The notes under the pieces were generated by a model that was not told the DNA's origin, searched no databases, and saw only the letters and a list, made by a program, of their open reading frames with translations. A stretch of 6,114 bases of DNA from Anaerolineales bacterium. GTDB lineage: Bacteria > Chloroflexota > Anaerolineae > Anaerolineales > E44-bin32. Shown piece by piece: positions 1-5,126 of this stretch (position 1 is its first letter; each line of letters opens with the position of its first letter). The translations under genes and the position numbers were made by a program. The stretch lies in NCBI GenBank assembly GCA_030608865.1, contig JAUWDI010000064.1, forward strand, positions 1-6,114. Reading direction: 5' to 3'.

Positions 1-343
1 TATACAACTCATCCACATCCACCCCGCAGCGAGCCGCATACGCCGGGTCGAGCGCATGCTCCATGTCGATATAGGCGCATACCCCACCCATTTTTTGCGC
101 TTCGGCGACGATATGCTGCGCCAGCGTGGTCTTGCCTGAGGCTTCCGGACCGTAGATTTCGCTCACCCGCCCGCGGGGGATTCCGCCCACGCCCAGCGCA
201 AGGTCTAGCGATAGCGAGCCGGTCGGAATCGCTTCCACTTCCAGATGATGCGCTTCCCCCAGCCTCATCACCGCACCGTCTCCGTAGCGGTTTTTGATCT
301 CTGTTACTGCAGCTTCTAGCGCCTTATCACGCTCAACGGCCAT
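1..343 (-). CDS. recA: RecA recombinase, N-terminal part (3' end outside the window)
   Basis: RecA is the cytoplasmic ATP-dependent strand-exchange protein of homologous recombination and the co-protease that triggers LexA cleavage. The first 114 codons are visible. They include the N-terminal helix, the [20 protein letters not shown] stretch (residues 40-59), the Walker A loop GPEASGKTT at 65-73, and the [13 protein letters not shown] segment at 91-103, all hallmarks of the family. The ATG at 343 is preceded by AGGA at 356-353 with a 9-base gap, a normal ribosome binding site, and the next residues ([13 protein letters not shown]) fit a normal RecA N-terminus. The Walker loop has Ala68 where the common form has Ser (GPESSGKT), a mild variation; Lys71 and Thr72 are intact. 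The strong terminator at 699-729 separates it from aspS and the 6S gene, so it probably has its own promoter. The remaining roughly two thirds of the gene lies beyond base 1. Confidence 0.97.
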   Translation of the reverse strand, partial: MAVERDKALEAAVTEIKNRYGDGAVMRLGEAHHLEVEAIPTGSLSLDLALGVGGIPRGRVSEIYGPEASGKTTLAQHIVAEAQKMGGVCAYIDMEHALDPAYAARCGVDVDELY

Positions 344-372
344 GTTTTCTAATCCTGTAGTGTGTTGCTAGA

Positions 373-393
373 GTTGAATTTTTGGGAATTAAC
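373..393. repeat. Imperfect palindrome upstream of recA, possible operator
   Basis: The stretch GTTGAATT...GAATTAAC forms an imperfect inverted repeat (GTT-AATT arms with one-base offsets). It would lie over the predicted transcription start of recA if the promoter at 396-424 is real. This is a typical place for a repressor to bind, and recA is usually LexA-controlled. It does not match the Escherichia coli (CTG-N10-CAG) or Bacillus (GAAC-N4-GTTC) SOS boxes, so assigning it to LexA would be a guess. Confidence 0.2.
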
Positions 394-395
394 GA

Positions 396-424
396 AGTCT
401 ACCCGAGATTAAGATGGCTCGCAA
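396..424 (-). promoter_or_regulatory. Candidate recA promoter
   Basis: On the minus strand TTGCGA (424-419) and TAGACT (401-396) are separated by 17 bases, each matching 4 of 6 bases of the sigma70 consensus. The predicted start is near 389, giving a 5' leader of about 46 bases that includes the AGGA ribosome binding site. A promoter is needed somewhere in 344-698 because of the terminator upstream. The match is modest and other placements are possible. Confidence 0.3.
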
Positions 425-495
425 GCCAAGCCACTCAAGAGAGCCTTATCCTGGCCGATTCACCACACCTATTAGTGCTGAACCCTCCCCGCGCT

Positions 496-630
496 TGTCA
501 TTGCGAGGAGCCCGTCAGGGCGACGCCTGTCGTGCAAAGTCCCCGACCGAAGGGAGTGGGGAGCGAAGTCGAAGGATCTCAATCTCCGCGCTAGAATGGA
601 GGAGATTGCTTCGCTTCGCTCGCAACGACA
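496..630. repeat. Degenerate inverted-repeat element of the 'CATTGCGAG...GCAATCTC' type
   Basis: The left end TGTCATTGCGAG (496-507) is the inverted copy of the right end CTCGCAACGACA (619-630), with 11 of 12 bases matching. Inside are further foldable pieces: GCCC-GTCA-GGGC (510-521), a CCCC...GGGG hairpin at about 541-561, and a perfect 7-base pair of arms AATCTCC (581-587) and GGAGATT (601-607). The right half reads, on the minus strand, as a compact unit TGTCGTTGCGAGCGAAGCGA followed by AGCAATCTCC. From memory this resembles a dispersed intergenic repeat seen in many copies in diverse bacterial genomes. No transposase is present and no clear target duplication flanks it. Short open frames crossing it on the plus strand are not credible genes. 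Confidence 0.65.
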
Positions 631-698
631 TCAAGGGGTGAACTTAGCCGCACCCATAAAGCGATGCTCACCTCAAGATAACCTTGAAGGATTTAACC

Positions 699-729
699 AA
701 AAGCGGTGGAGGAGACCTCCACCGCTTTT
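699..729 (-). terminator. Strong, probably bidirectional intrinsic terminator after the 6S RNA gene
   Basis: The arms AAAAGCGGTGGAGG (699-712) and CCTCCACCGCTTTT (716-729) are perfectly complementary over 14 bases with a 3-base loop. On the minus strand the RNA stem ends in UUUU, as needed for termination; the A/U ends make it work in either direction. It lies about 10 bases beyond the closing stem of the 6S RNA, so it would end both the 6S transcript and any read-through from aspS, insulating recA. No other gene nearby needs it. Confidence 0.85.
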
Positions 730-737
730 AATAATGA

Positions 738-908
738 CTGCCCCGCCATGCCGTGTGCTGCTTGATTTTGAACCTGCTATTGCAGGCGGGATCCTACCAG
801 TGACTTTCGCCTTGGCCGAAGCCTATCGCGTTGCCCACCGAATAACGAACCCCATTTATCAAGTGTTGGCTCAAAACCTCTTGCTGCATCACGAACACAG
901 CAGGGACT
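738..908 (-). ncRNA. ssrS: 6S RNA
   Basis: 6S RNA binds the sigma70-type RNA polymerase holoenzyme by mimicking an open promoter, lowering transcription in stationary phase. The minus strand folds into the expected long rod. The closing stem pairs CCCUGC (905-900) with GCGGGG (746-741). An 11-bp helix pairs GGUUUUGAGCC (878-868) with GGUUCAAAAUC (774-764). A central bubble begins AACACUUGAUAAA on one side and carries the small hairpin CUGC-AAUA-GCAG on the other. The upper stem pairs GGGGUUC with GGAUCCC and CGGUG with CACUG, and the tip is CGC-GGC-UUCG-GCC-GCG. The UUUUGAGCCAACACUU stretch matches the conserved region seen in 6S RNAs (Escherichia coli has CUGAGCCGAUAUUU). The length of about 170 bases fits. 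The 5' end is set by the promoter at 915-943; the exact 3' end is uncertain and could reach the terminator at 699. Confidence 0.9.
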
Positions 909-914
909 AATATG

Positions 915-943
915 GGTATACCACGTTCAATTCTAGTTGGCAA
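915..943 (-). promoter_or_regulatory. Promoter of the 6S RNA gene
   Basis: TTGCCA (943-938) and TATACC (920-915) are spaced by exactly 17 bases on the minus strand, a good sigma70-type match. The start seven bases downstream is the A at 908, immediately before the closing stem of the 6S rod (AGUCCCUGC), so promoter and RNA structure support each other. The -35 box begins only 10 bases past the aspS stop codon, so RNA polymerase finishing aspS would run straight through this promoter. Confidence 0.75.
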
Positions 944-953
944 TATTTCACCA

Positions 954-2726
954 TTAATCCTCGTCAACAACCCTCAAATGGAGCTCCTTCAATTGATTAG
1001 GCTCAGCCGGCGAGGGAGCATCTGCCATCACATCGCGCGCTGCTTGATTCTTAGGGAAGGCGATAACTTCGCGTATATGTTCCTCTCCAGCGAAGACGCG
1101 AACAAGCCGGTCGATCCCCGGCGCGATGTCGCCGTGAGGTGGAGTCCCGTATTCAAAAGCCTCAAGCATGTGGCCGAATCGCTCCTGAGCGACATCCGGT
1201 TCAAGACCGATTAAAGCGAATACCTTCTCCTGCAATTTTCGATCGTGGATACGGATGCTACCGCCACCAACCTCCAACCCGTTAAGCACCATGTCGTATT
1301 GTTGGCCGCGTGCTTTGCCGGGATCAGACTCCAACCACGAAAGGTCCTCTGGCATCGGTGCGGTGAAAAGATGGTGACTCGGATCCCAACGCTTCTCATC
1401 CTCATTCCAGCCCACAAAGGGAAAATCGATCACCCATGCGAAAGCGAGAATCTCCGGATCCAGCAAGCCCAGCCGCTCGCCGAGGTGGACGCGTAAGCGC
1501 CCTAAGGATTCGAAGACAACGGCTGGTTTATCGGCTACAAACAGGAGCAGATCGCCGGGTTCGGCTTCCAGCCTCTGCAGCAAATCTTTAATCCGATCCT
1601 CCGCGAGAAACTTGGCAAAGGAAGACCGATACTCTCCTTTCTCATCTAGCGCCAGGTACGCTAAACCCTTGGCTCCAAATTGCGCGACGAAAGCTGTCAG
1701 CTCCTCGATGTCCTTCCTGCTGAAACTCCCAGATCCTTTTACATTTAATCCTCGGACTTCTCCACCCTTCTCGACAACCTTTTCAAACACCTGGAAGCCC
1801 GACTCCACCGCCAAATCCGTCACGTCTTTCAACTCCAGCCCAAAACGGATATCCGGCGCATCTCGCCCAAATCGCTCCAGCGCTTCGCTATACGTGAGCC
1901 GAGGCCAGAGTTTGTGCATCAACTTTCGCTCGGGAAGCAGCTTCTCCACCATCGTGGTGAACAGCTCCTCCGAAAGCGCCATCACATCCTCACGATCAAC
2001 GAAGGACATTTCGAGATCCAACTGGGTAAACTCCGGTTGGCGATCTCCGCGCTGATCTTCATCGCGAAAACAGCGAGCGATCTGGAAATAACGCTCAACC
2101 CCTGCAACCATCAGTAACTGTTTAAGCTGCTGAGGTGATTGCGGTAAGGCAAAAAACTCCCCCGGGTGAACGCGTGAAGGGACCAGGTAATCCCGCGCGC
2201 CTTCGGGTGTAGTCTTGAAAAGAATCGGAGTCTCCACTTCCCAGAAGTCGCGTTCGCTGAGGAAATCACGAATGTACTTGATCACCCTATGGCGAAGTTC
2301 CAGATTGCCCTTCATACGTTCGCGCCTGAGGTCTAGATATCGATACTTCAGGCGGACCATTTCGTCGACTTCCGTCTCTTCATTGATCGCAAACGGAGGC
2401 GTTTTCGCAGGGTTTAAGACGACAATCTTCTGGATTTCCACCTCAATCTCACCGGAAGACAGATCTGGGTTCACCATCCCCTCCGGTCGACTTCGAACAA
2501 CCCCCTCAATCTGCAGCACCCATTCATTACGAATCTCAACCGCAGTTTCATGCGCCTCAGGAGAGTTCTCTGGATTAGCGACGATCTGTGCAATTCCTGA
2601 CCGATCGCGCAGGTCGATGAACGTTACCCCACCGTGATCCCGACGTCGGTTCACCCACCCGGCAAGTGTCACCTGTTCGCCAATATGATCTGATCTCAGC
2701 TCGCCACAATCATGAGTCTTAAGCAT
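954..2726 (-). CDS. aspS: Aspartyl-tRNA synthetase, bacterial type, probably non-discriminating (Asp/Asn)
   Basis: This class II synthetase attaches aspartate to tRNA in the cytoplasm. At 590 aa it has the usual bacterial length. In order: the anticodon-binding OB fold (about 1-105, GWVNRRRDHGGVTFIDLRDR at 23-42), the catalytic core with the flipping loop TPEGARDYLV (173-182), QSPQ (196-199), motif 2 around FRDEDQRGDRQPEF (220-233), the bacterial GAD insertion (about 290-410), GGGSIRIHD (487-495) and motif 3 GIDRLVRV (537-544). His31 and Gly83 occupy the two positions that, in characterised bacterial enzymes such as that of Pseudomonas aeruginosa, go with charging both tRNA(Asp) and tRNA(Asn); Escherichia coli, which discriminates, has Leu and Lys there. 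The inference is that Asp-tRNA(Asn) is then amidated by GatCAB, encoded elsewhere. GGGAGG at 2736-2731 supports the ATG at 2726. A leader peptide and attenuator precede it. Confidence 0.97.
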   Translation of the reverse strand: MLKTHDCGELRSDHIGEQVTLAGWVNRRRDHGGVTFIDLRDRSGIAQIVANPENSPEAHETAVEIRNEWVLQIEGVVRSRPEGMVNPDLSSGEIEVEIQKIVVLNPAKTPPFAINEETEVDEMVRLKYRYLDLRRERMKGNLELRHRVIKYIRDFLSERDFWEVETPILFKTTPEGARDYLVPSRVHPGEFFALPQSPQQLKQLLMVAGVERYFQIARCFRDEDQRGDRQPEFTQLDLEMSFVDREDVMALSEELFTTMVEKLLPERKLMHKLWPRLTYSEALERFGRDAPDIRFGLELKDVTDLAVESGFQVFEKVVEKGGEVRGLNVKGSGSFSRKDIEELTAFVAQFGAKGLAYLALDEKGEYRSSFAKFLAEDRIKDLLQRLEAEPGDLLLFVADKPAVVFESLGRLRVHLGERLGLLDPEILAFAWVIDFPFVGWNEDEKRWDPSHHLFTAPMPEDLSWLESDPGKARGQQYDMVLNGLEVGGGSIRIHDRKLQEKVFALIGLEPDVAQERFGHMLEAFEYGTPPHGDIAPGIDRLVRVFAGEEHIREVIAFPKNQAARDVMADAPSPAEPNQLKELHLRVVDED

Positions 2727-2730
2727 CGTG

Positions 2731-2736
2731 CCTCCC
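2731..2736 (-). promoter_or_regulatory. aspS ribosome binding site
   Basis: GGGAGG on the minus strand ends 4 bases before the aspS ATG. It is a strong Shine-Dalgarno sequence placed just after the U-tract of the attenuator, so only transcripts that read through the terminator carry it. Confidence 0.8.
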
Positions 2737-2741
2737 TACTG

Positions 2742-2781
2742 AAAAAAATACACCGCCCGGTCTCAGTGACATCGGGCGGCG
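2742..2781 (-). terminator. Attenuator terminator in the aspS leader
   Basis: On the minus strand CCGCCCG (2779-2773) pairs with CGGGCGG (2759-2753). The stem is extended at its base by a G-U and a C-G pair and at its top by GUC/GAC around the loop ACUGA. It is followed by UGUA and then seven U residues (2748-2742). This is a textbook intrinsic terminator, yet it sits between the promoter at 2897-2926 and the aspS start codon, 15 bases before that codon. Such a placement implies conditional read-through rather than a gene end. Confidence 0.85.
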
Positions 2782-2848
2782 GCAGGTTCATTCTACAATC
2801 CGTTCACTTCATCCATGAACCCCACGCCCGATGCTGATTCGGATCGGG
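2770..2848 (-). promoter_or_regulatory. Protector and antiterminator segments of the aspS attenuator
   Basis: Four segments are visible on the minus strand. Segment 1 is CCCGAU (2848-2843) and segment 2 is CAUCGGGCG (2833-2825). Segment 3 is CGCCCGAUG (2778-2770), and segment 4 is the 3' terminator arm (2759-2753). Segments 1 and 2 pair through CCCGAU/AUCGGG (6 bp, protector). Segments 2 and 3 pair over 9 perfect bases (antiterminator), and this helix is strengthened by a second 7-bp pairing GGUUCAU (2821-2815) with AUGAACC (2791-2785). Segments 3 and 4 form the terminator. Segment 1 overlaps codons 15-16 of the leader peptide, inside the Asn/Asp block, so a ribosome stalled there would hide segment 1 and favour the 2:3 antiterminator. 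A ribosome at the stop codon (2806-2804) would disturb the 2821-2785 pairing and favour termination. Confidence 0.7.
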
Positions 2849-2890
2849 GTTGTTGTTCAGAACCAGAAAGCGTGAACCTTGGACCACCAT
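2804..2890 (-). CDS. aspS leader peptide with an Asn/Asp codon block (28 aa)
   Basis: This 28-codon frame begins with ATG at 2890 and ends with TGA at 2806-2804. Residues 12-18 read NNNPDPN: codons AAC AAC AAC CCC GAT CCG AAT, that is four Asn and one Asp in seven codons, directly before the first attenuator segment. It then continues QHRAWGSWMK. The predicted transcription start from the TATAAT at 2902-2897 falls at or next to the A of the ATG, so the message would be leaderless; no Shine-Dalgarno can fit. Its job is inferred to be sensing, not making a product: slow decoding when Asn-tRNA(Asn) or Asp-tRNA(Asp) is scarce would raise aspS expression. Two Trp codons (23 and 26) are also present and could be an alternative signal, but they lie past the protector arm and fit the downstream gene less well. 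Confidence 0.6.
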   Translation of the reverse strand: MVVQGSRFLVLNNNPDPNQHRAWGSWMK

Positions 2891-2896
2891 GCGACG

Positions 2897-2926
2897 ATTA
2901 TAGCATCCTTGTAAATAACCGGGCAA
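2897..2926 (-). promoter_or_regulatory. aspS promoter (extended -10)
   Basis: On the minus strand a perfect TATAAT (2902-2897) is preceded by TGC, giving an extended -10 element, and TTGCCC lies 18 bases upstream (2926-2921). The start seven bases downstream is at about 2890, the first base of the leader-peptide ATG. It lies in the gap after the yqeC-mocA stop codon, so aspS is transcribed separately from the molybdenum operon. Confidence 0.75.
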
Positions 2927-2939
2927 CGCAGCTCCCGGT
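2918..2939 (-). terminator. Possible weak terminator of the molybdenum operon, overlapping the aspS -35
   Basis: ACCGGG (2939-2934) and CCCGGU (2923-2918) can pair with a 10-base loop, followed by UAUUUA on the minus strand. A further AACCGGG a little upstream could pair with the same 3' arm. The stem is short and the U-tract is poor, so it may only be a by-product of GC-rich sequence. If real, it would end the yqeC-mocA transcript right at the aspS promoter. Confidence 0.3.
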
Positions 2940-2969
2940 AATTCCATCAGGGTCGCCTTTGCTCCCCGG

Positions 2970-4304
2970 TTACATCCCTCTGATCGTATCGAGATCGTCA
3001 GGAGTATCGATATCGAGCATCGCCGCCTGTCCCCAGGGGACAGCTTCAACAGAATACGTTTTGAATAACGCTCGTCCCCCTTGGTCGCCGCGAATCCGAC
3101 GCAGCACTTCGAATGTCGTACGGTCGAAAAGAACAGGATTTCCCCATCGCTCACCGCTCCAAGGCGCCACAATCGGCGCTAACGACCTGCGATGGGTTTC
3201 CACCAGAGCACGAACAAGATCCGCATCAACAAGAGGCATATCCGCCAGGAGGAAAACTGCGCCATCAACATTGGGCGCCAGCATCCTAAGACCTGAGCGC
3301 ACGGAGCTGCTTTGCCCCTCACCCCAGTCGGGGTTGTTGGCGATTTGAACCGCAAGCTGACCTAACGCATCTTTTACGTCCGGCCCATCTGCGCCGAGCA
3401 CAACAACAATCGGATCAAGCCCCGCATCTCGCGCCGCTCGGACGGGCTTATTTATTAAAGATTCATCTTCCCACAGCTCTAACAGTTTCGGTCGACCAAA
3501 ACGACGCGATCCCCCTCCCGCTAATATTATTCCGGCAATCCGCCCATAAGTTTCCACAACCGGGTCCGCCTGCCGCACCTGTGTCAAGATGACCGCCCCG
3601 ATACGATTGGTCTTCAGGGTCAGCTTGGCGATTTCACGCCCACGCTCCACCGTGTTTTGCGTCTCAGCCTTATTCAAAATCACCCGCACCTGCGCGCTCG
3701 CCGGCACTGATTTTAAGGCTCCATTCGCGTGCGCCAGTATTCCAGCAGCGTCCGCGGCCTGAATAATGTGGTCCTTATGAACCCCTAAGAGTGCTCTGAT
3801 CGATTCTGGTCGATAAACGAAATCACCGTCCAGTTTTGTTCCAATAGCATCAAGACCTATCACCGGCACGACGAGATCGACAAACGGAGGTATGACCGGT
3901 TCATGCTCCGCAGGCGCTTTCAATGAGCGGCCCCTGGCGCCATCCGCTTCAATCAAGACCACGGCGCCCGAAGAAGCCGCCAAAGGCAGTAGAGCCGCAA
4001 GCAAATCCTCTGGAGGCGCAGTCCACTTCGGCTCTCCCGACCATCTCTCACCGGTTACGAGGACGGAGCGCTTCTCTTGAAGAAGCGCAGGGAAGAGGTT
4101 CACATCCTCCTTTGAGCGAAGGATGATATGTTGATCAGCGAGATCTGTTTGATCCAGCGCTAATTTTGTGGTTGTCGTCATGAGAACAGGTGTCTTAGGC
4201 GTTAATTCTTCGACCAGCCGGCGGATGCTCGCAGATTTTCCGCCTGCGCCAACGAAAGCCACAATCTGCCCCGGGGAAATACGCAGGGCTTTCGATAATT
4301 CCAT
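2970..4304 (-). CDS. YqeC-MocA fusion: selenium-dependent hydroxylase accessory domain plus molybdopterin cytidylyltransferase-like domain
   Basis: This 444-aa protein has two domains. Residues 1-250 match the YqeC family of accessory proteins for selenium-dependent molybdenum hydroxylases: a P-loop-like FVGAGGKSAS (17-26), TTTTK (43-47), EADGARG (119-125) followed by LKAPAEHEPVIP, and NKAET (211-215). Residues 255-444 are a MobA/MocA-type nucleotidyltransferase: LAGGGSRRFGRPK (261-273), LLADMPLVD (352-360), WGNPVLF (387-393), GDQGGRALF (406-414) and DIDTPDDL (431-438). MocA transfers CMP from CTP to molybdopterin, giving the dinucleotide cofactor used by xanthine-dehydrogenase-type enzymes. 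The exact biochemical role of YqeC is not established. The ATG at 4304 is one base after the yqeB stop (TGAGATG), so translation is probably coupled. The fusion should deliver cofactor synthesis and maturation in one cytoplasmic protein; it is unlikely to be a sequencing artefact because the frame is continuous across the junction. Confidence 0.9.
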   Translation of the reverse strand: MELSKALRISPGQIVAFVGAGGKSASIRRLVEELTPKTPVLMTTTTKLALDQTDLADQHIILRSKEDVNLFPALLQEKRSVLVTGERWSGEPKWTAPPEDLLAALLPLAASSGAVVLIEADGARGRSLKAPAEHEPVIPPFVDLVVPVIGLDAIGTKLDGDFVYRPESIRALLGVHKDHIIQAADAAGILAHANGALKSVPASAQVRVILNKAETQNTVERGREIAKLTLKTNRIGAVILTQVRQADPVVETYGRIAGIILAGGGSRRFGRPKLLELWEDESLINKPVRAARDAGLDPIVVVLGADGPDVKDALGQLAVQIANNPDWGEGQSSSVRSGLRMLAPNVDGAVFLLADMPLVDADLVRALVETHRRSLAPIVAPWSGERWGNPVLFDRTTFEVLRRIRGDQGGRALFKTYSVEAVPWGQAAMLDIDTPDDLDTIRGM

Positions 4305-4305
4305 C

Positions 4306-5124
4306 TCACCCGCTCAGCAGTCTTCGTAAATAGGGCTGTGAGAGCAGCGCTTCTAGCACGCCGCCCCCGACGGCGAGTGCTTTATCTGAAATCGAGAAAC
4401 AATAGGATGGATCACCTCGCGGGTCCAGGTCGCCAATTTTCGATGCCGCTTCGATGCGCACGCCGTCATGCACCAACCCTCGCAGCGCTCCATCAAAGGG
4501 CGCTTCGACTGGCACATCACCCACACGGACAATCTCATCACCAGCCTTGATCATGGAGCCGATCTCCTTACCCCCGTCCAGAAGCCCGCTGACTGGCGCC
4601 CGCAGCACCCGGTCGACATTAAACCCTGCCACCGTTTCTGGGACTTTCGTATCCGGCTCAGCGCTGCCCTGCCAAATAACACGCCCCATATTGTGTCCCC
4701 GGTTGGTTTCAATCACTGTGTTACAGTTGACCCCGGTTGTGAATCCCGGTCCTAGTCCGATCGTGAATAGGGACGGGTCCAGAGTCGCCTCTGGTGGAGT
4801 TTTACGCATGCGTCCGTCGATCAGAGCTGTTGCGTTTATCTGCGCGCTCAGGTTTCCCGCAGGATCGACCAGCACCGGAACGACACGCTCAAAGCGAAGC
4901 GGTGGGATCTGCTCGGAATCAGGGACGAAGACACCCCTAACGCCTCCCACCTCGATCTCCCCCGAATAAACAGCTTCGGCAAAAGCGACGCGCCGCCGGA
5001 CAGCCAGGGGCTGCTGAATCTCGAGTACGACAACGTCGAAGCCACAGCGATGCAGGCGCACCGCTACCCCTGTCGCCAGGTCACCCCCACCCCGAAGTAT
5101 GATGAGTGGTCTTTCAATTTCCAC
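4306..5124 (-). CDS. yqeB: YqeB-family selenium-dependent molybdenum hydroxylase maturation protein
   Basis: This 272-aa protein belongs to the YqeB (EF2563-type) family, found with selenium-dependent molybdenum hydroxylases and thought to help mature them; its chemistry is unknown. Visible signatures are the N-terminal nucleotide-binding-like loop RGGGDLATGVAVRLHRCG (11-28), GLGPGFTTGVNCNTVIETNR (123-142) continuing GHNMGRVIWQG, APVSGLL (176-182) in a region resembling a biotinyl/lipoyl-like fold, and the C-terminal GDLDPRGDPSYCFSISDKAL (231-250) with AVGGGVLEALL. The start is GTG at 5124, two bases after the stop of the hydroxylase gene, with AGGAAAG at 5142-5136 as a weak ribosome binding site inside that gene's end. 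No nearby ATG gives a better N-terminus. It sits between the enzyme gene and yqeC-mocA, consistent with a maturation role. No membrane segment or signal peptide is seen. Confidence 0.9.
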   Translation of the reverse strand: MEIERPLIILRGGGDLATGVAVRLHRCGFDVVVLEIQQPLAVRRRVAFAEAVYSGEIEVGGVRGVFVPDSEQIPPLRFERVVPVLVDPAGNLSAQINATALIDGRMRKTPPEATLDPSLFTIGLGPGFTTGVNCNTVIETNRGHNMGRVIWQGSAEPDTKVPETVAGFNVDRVLRAPVSGLLDGGKEIGSMIKAGDEIVRVGDVPVEAPFDGALRGLVHDGVRIEAASKIGDLDPRGDPSYCFSISDKALAVGGGVLEALLSQPYLRRLLSG

Positions 5125-5126
5125 GC

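Noticed and set aside
382..641. Two short plus-strand frames (70 and 75 aa)
   Set aside because: They are formed by the repeat element at 496-630, are rich in Arg/Ser/Pro as expected from repeat DNA, and match no known family.
596..910. 104-aa plus-strand frame
   Set aside because: It runs across the repeat, the terminator and the 6S RNA on the opposite strand, has no ribosome binding site of note and no protein-like pattern.
912..2637. Several plus-strand and alternate frames inside aspS
   Set aside because: They are antisense or out-of-frame shadows of a well-supported 590-aa AspRS with all class II motifs.
2813..2824. Tryptophan-sensing attenuator based on the two Trp codons of the leader peptide
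   Set aside because: The Trp codons lie after the segment that must remain free for antitermination, and the downstream gene is aspS. The Asn/Asp block sits at the correct place. It is kept only as a weaker alternative.
2727..2890. T-box riboswitch upstream of aspS
   Set aside because: There is no T-box consensus (AGGGUGGNACCGCG) or stem I architecture, and the transcript starts only about 165 bases before aspS with a leader peptide instead.
2804..3172. 122-aa minus-strand frame covering the aspS leader
   Set aside because: Most of it overlaps the yqeC-mocA coding sequence in another frame and has no family resemblance. Only its last 28 codons, starting at the ATG at 2890 just after the promoter, are credible as the leader peptide.
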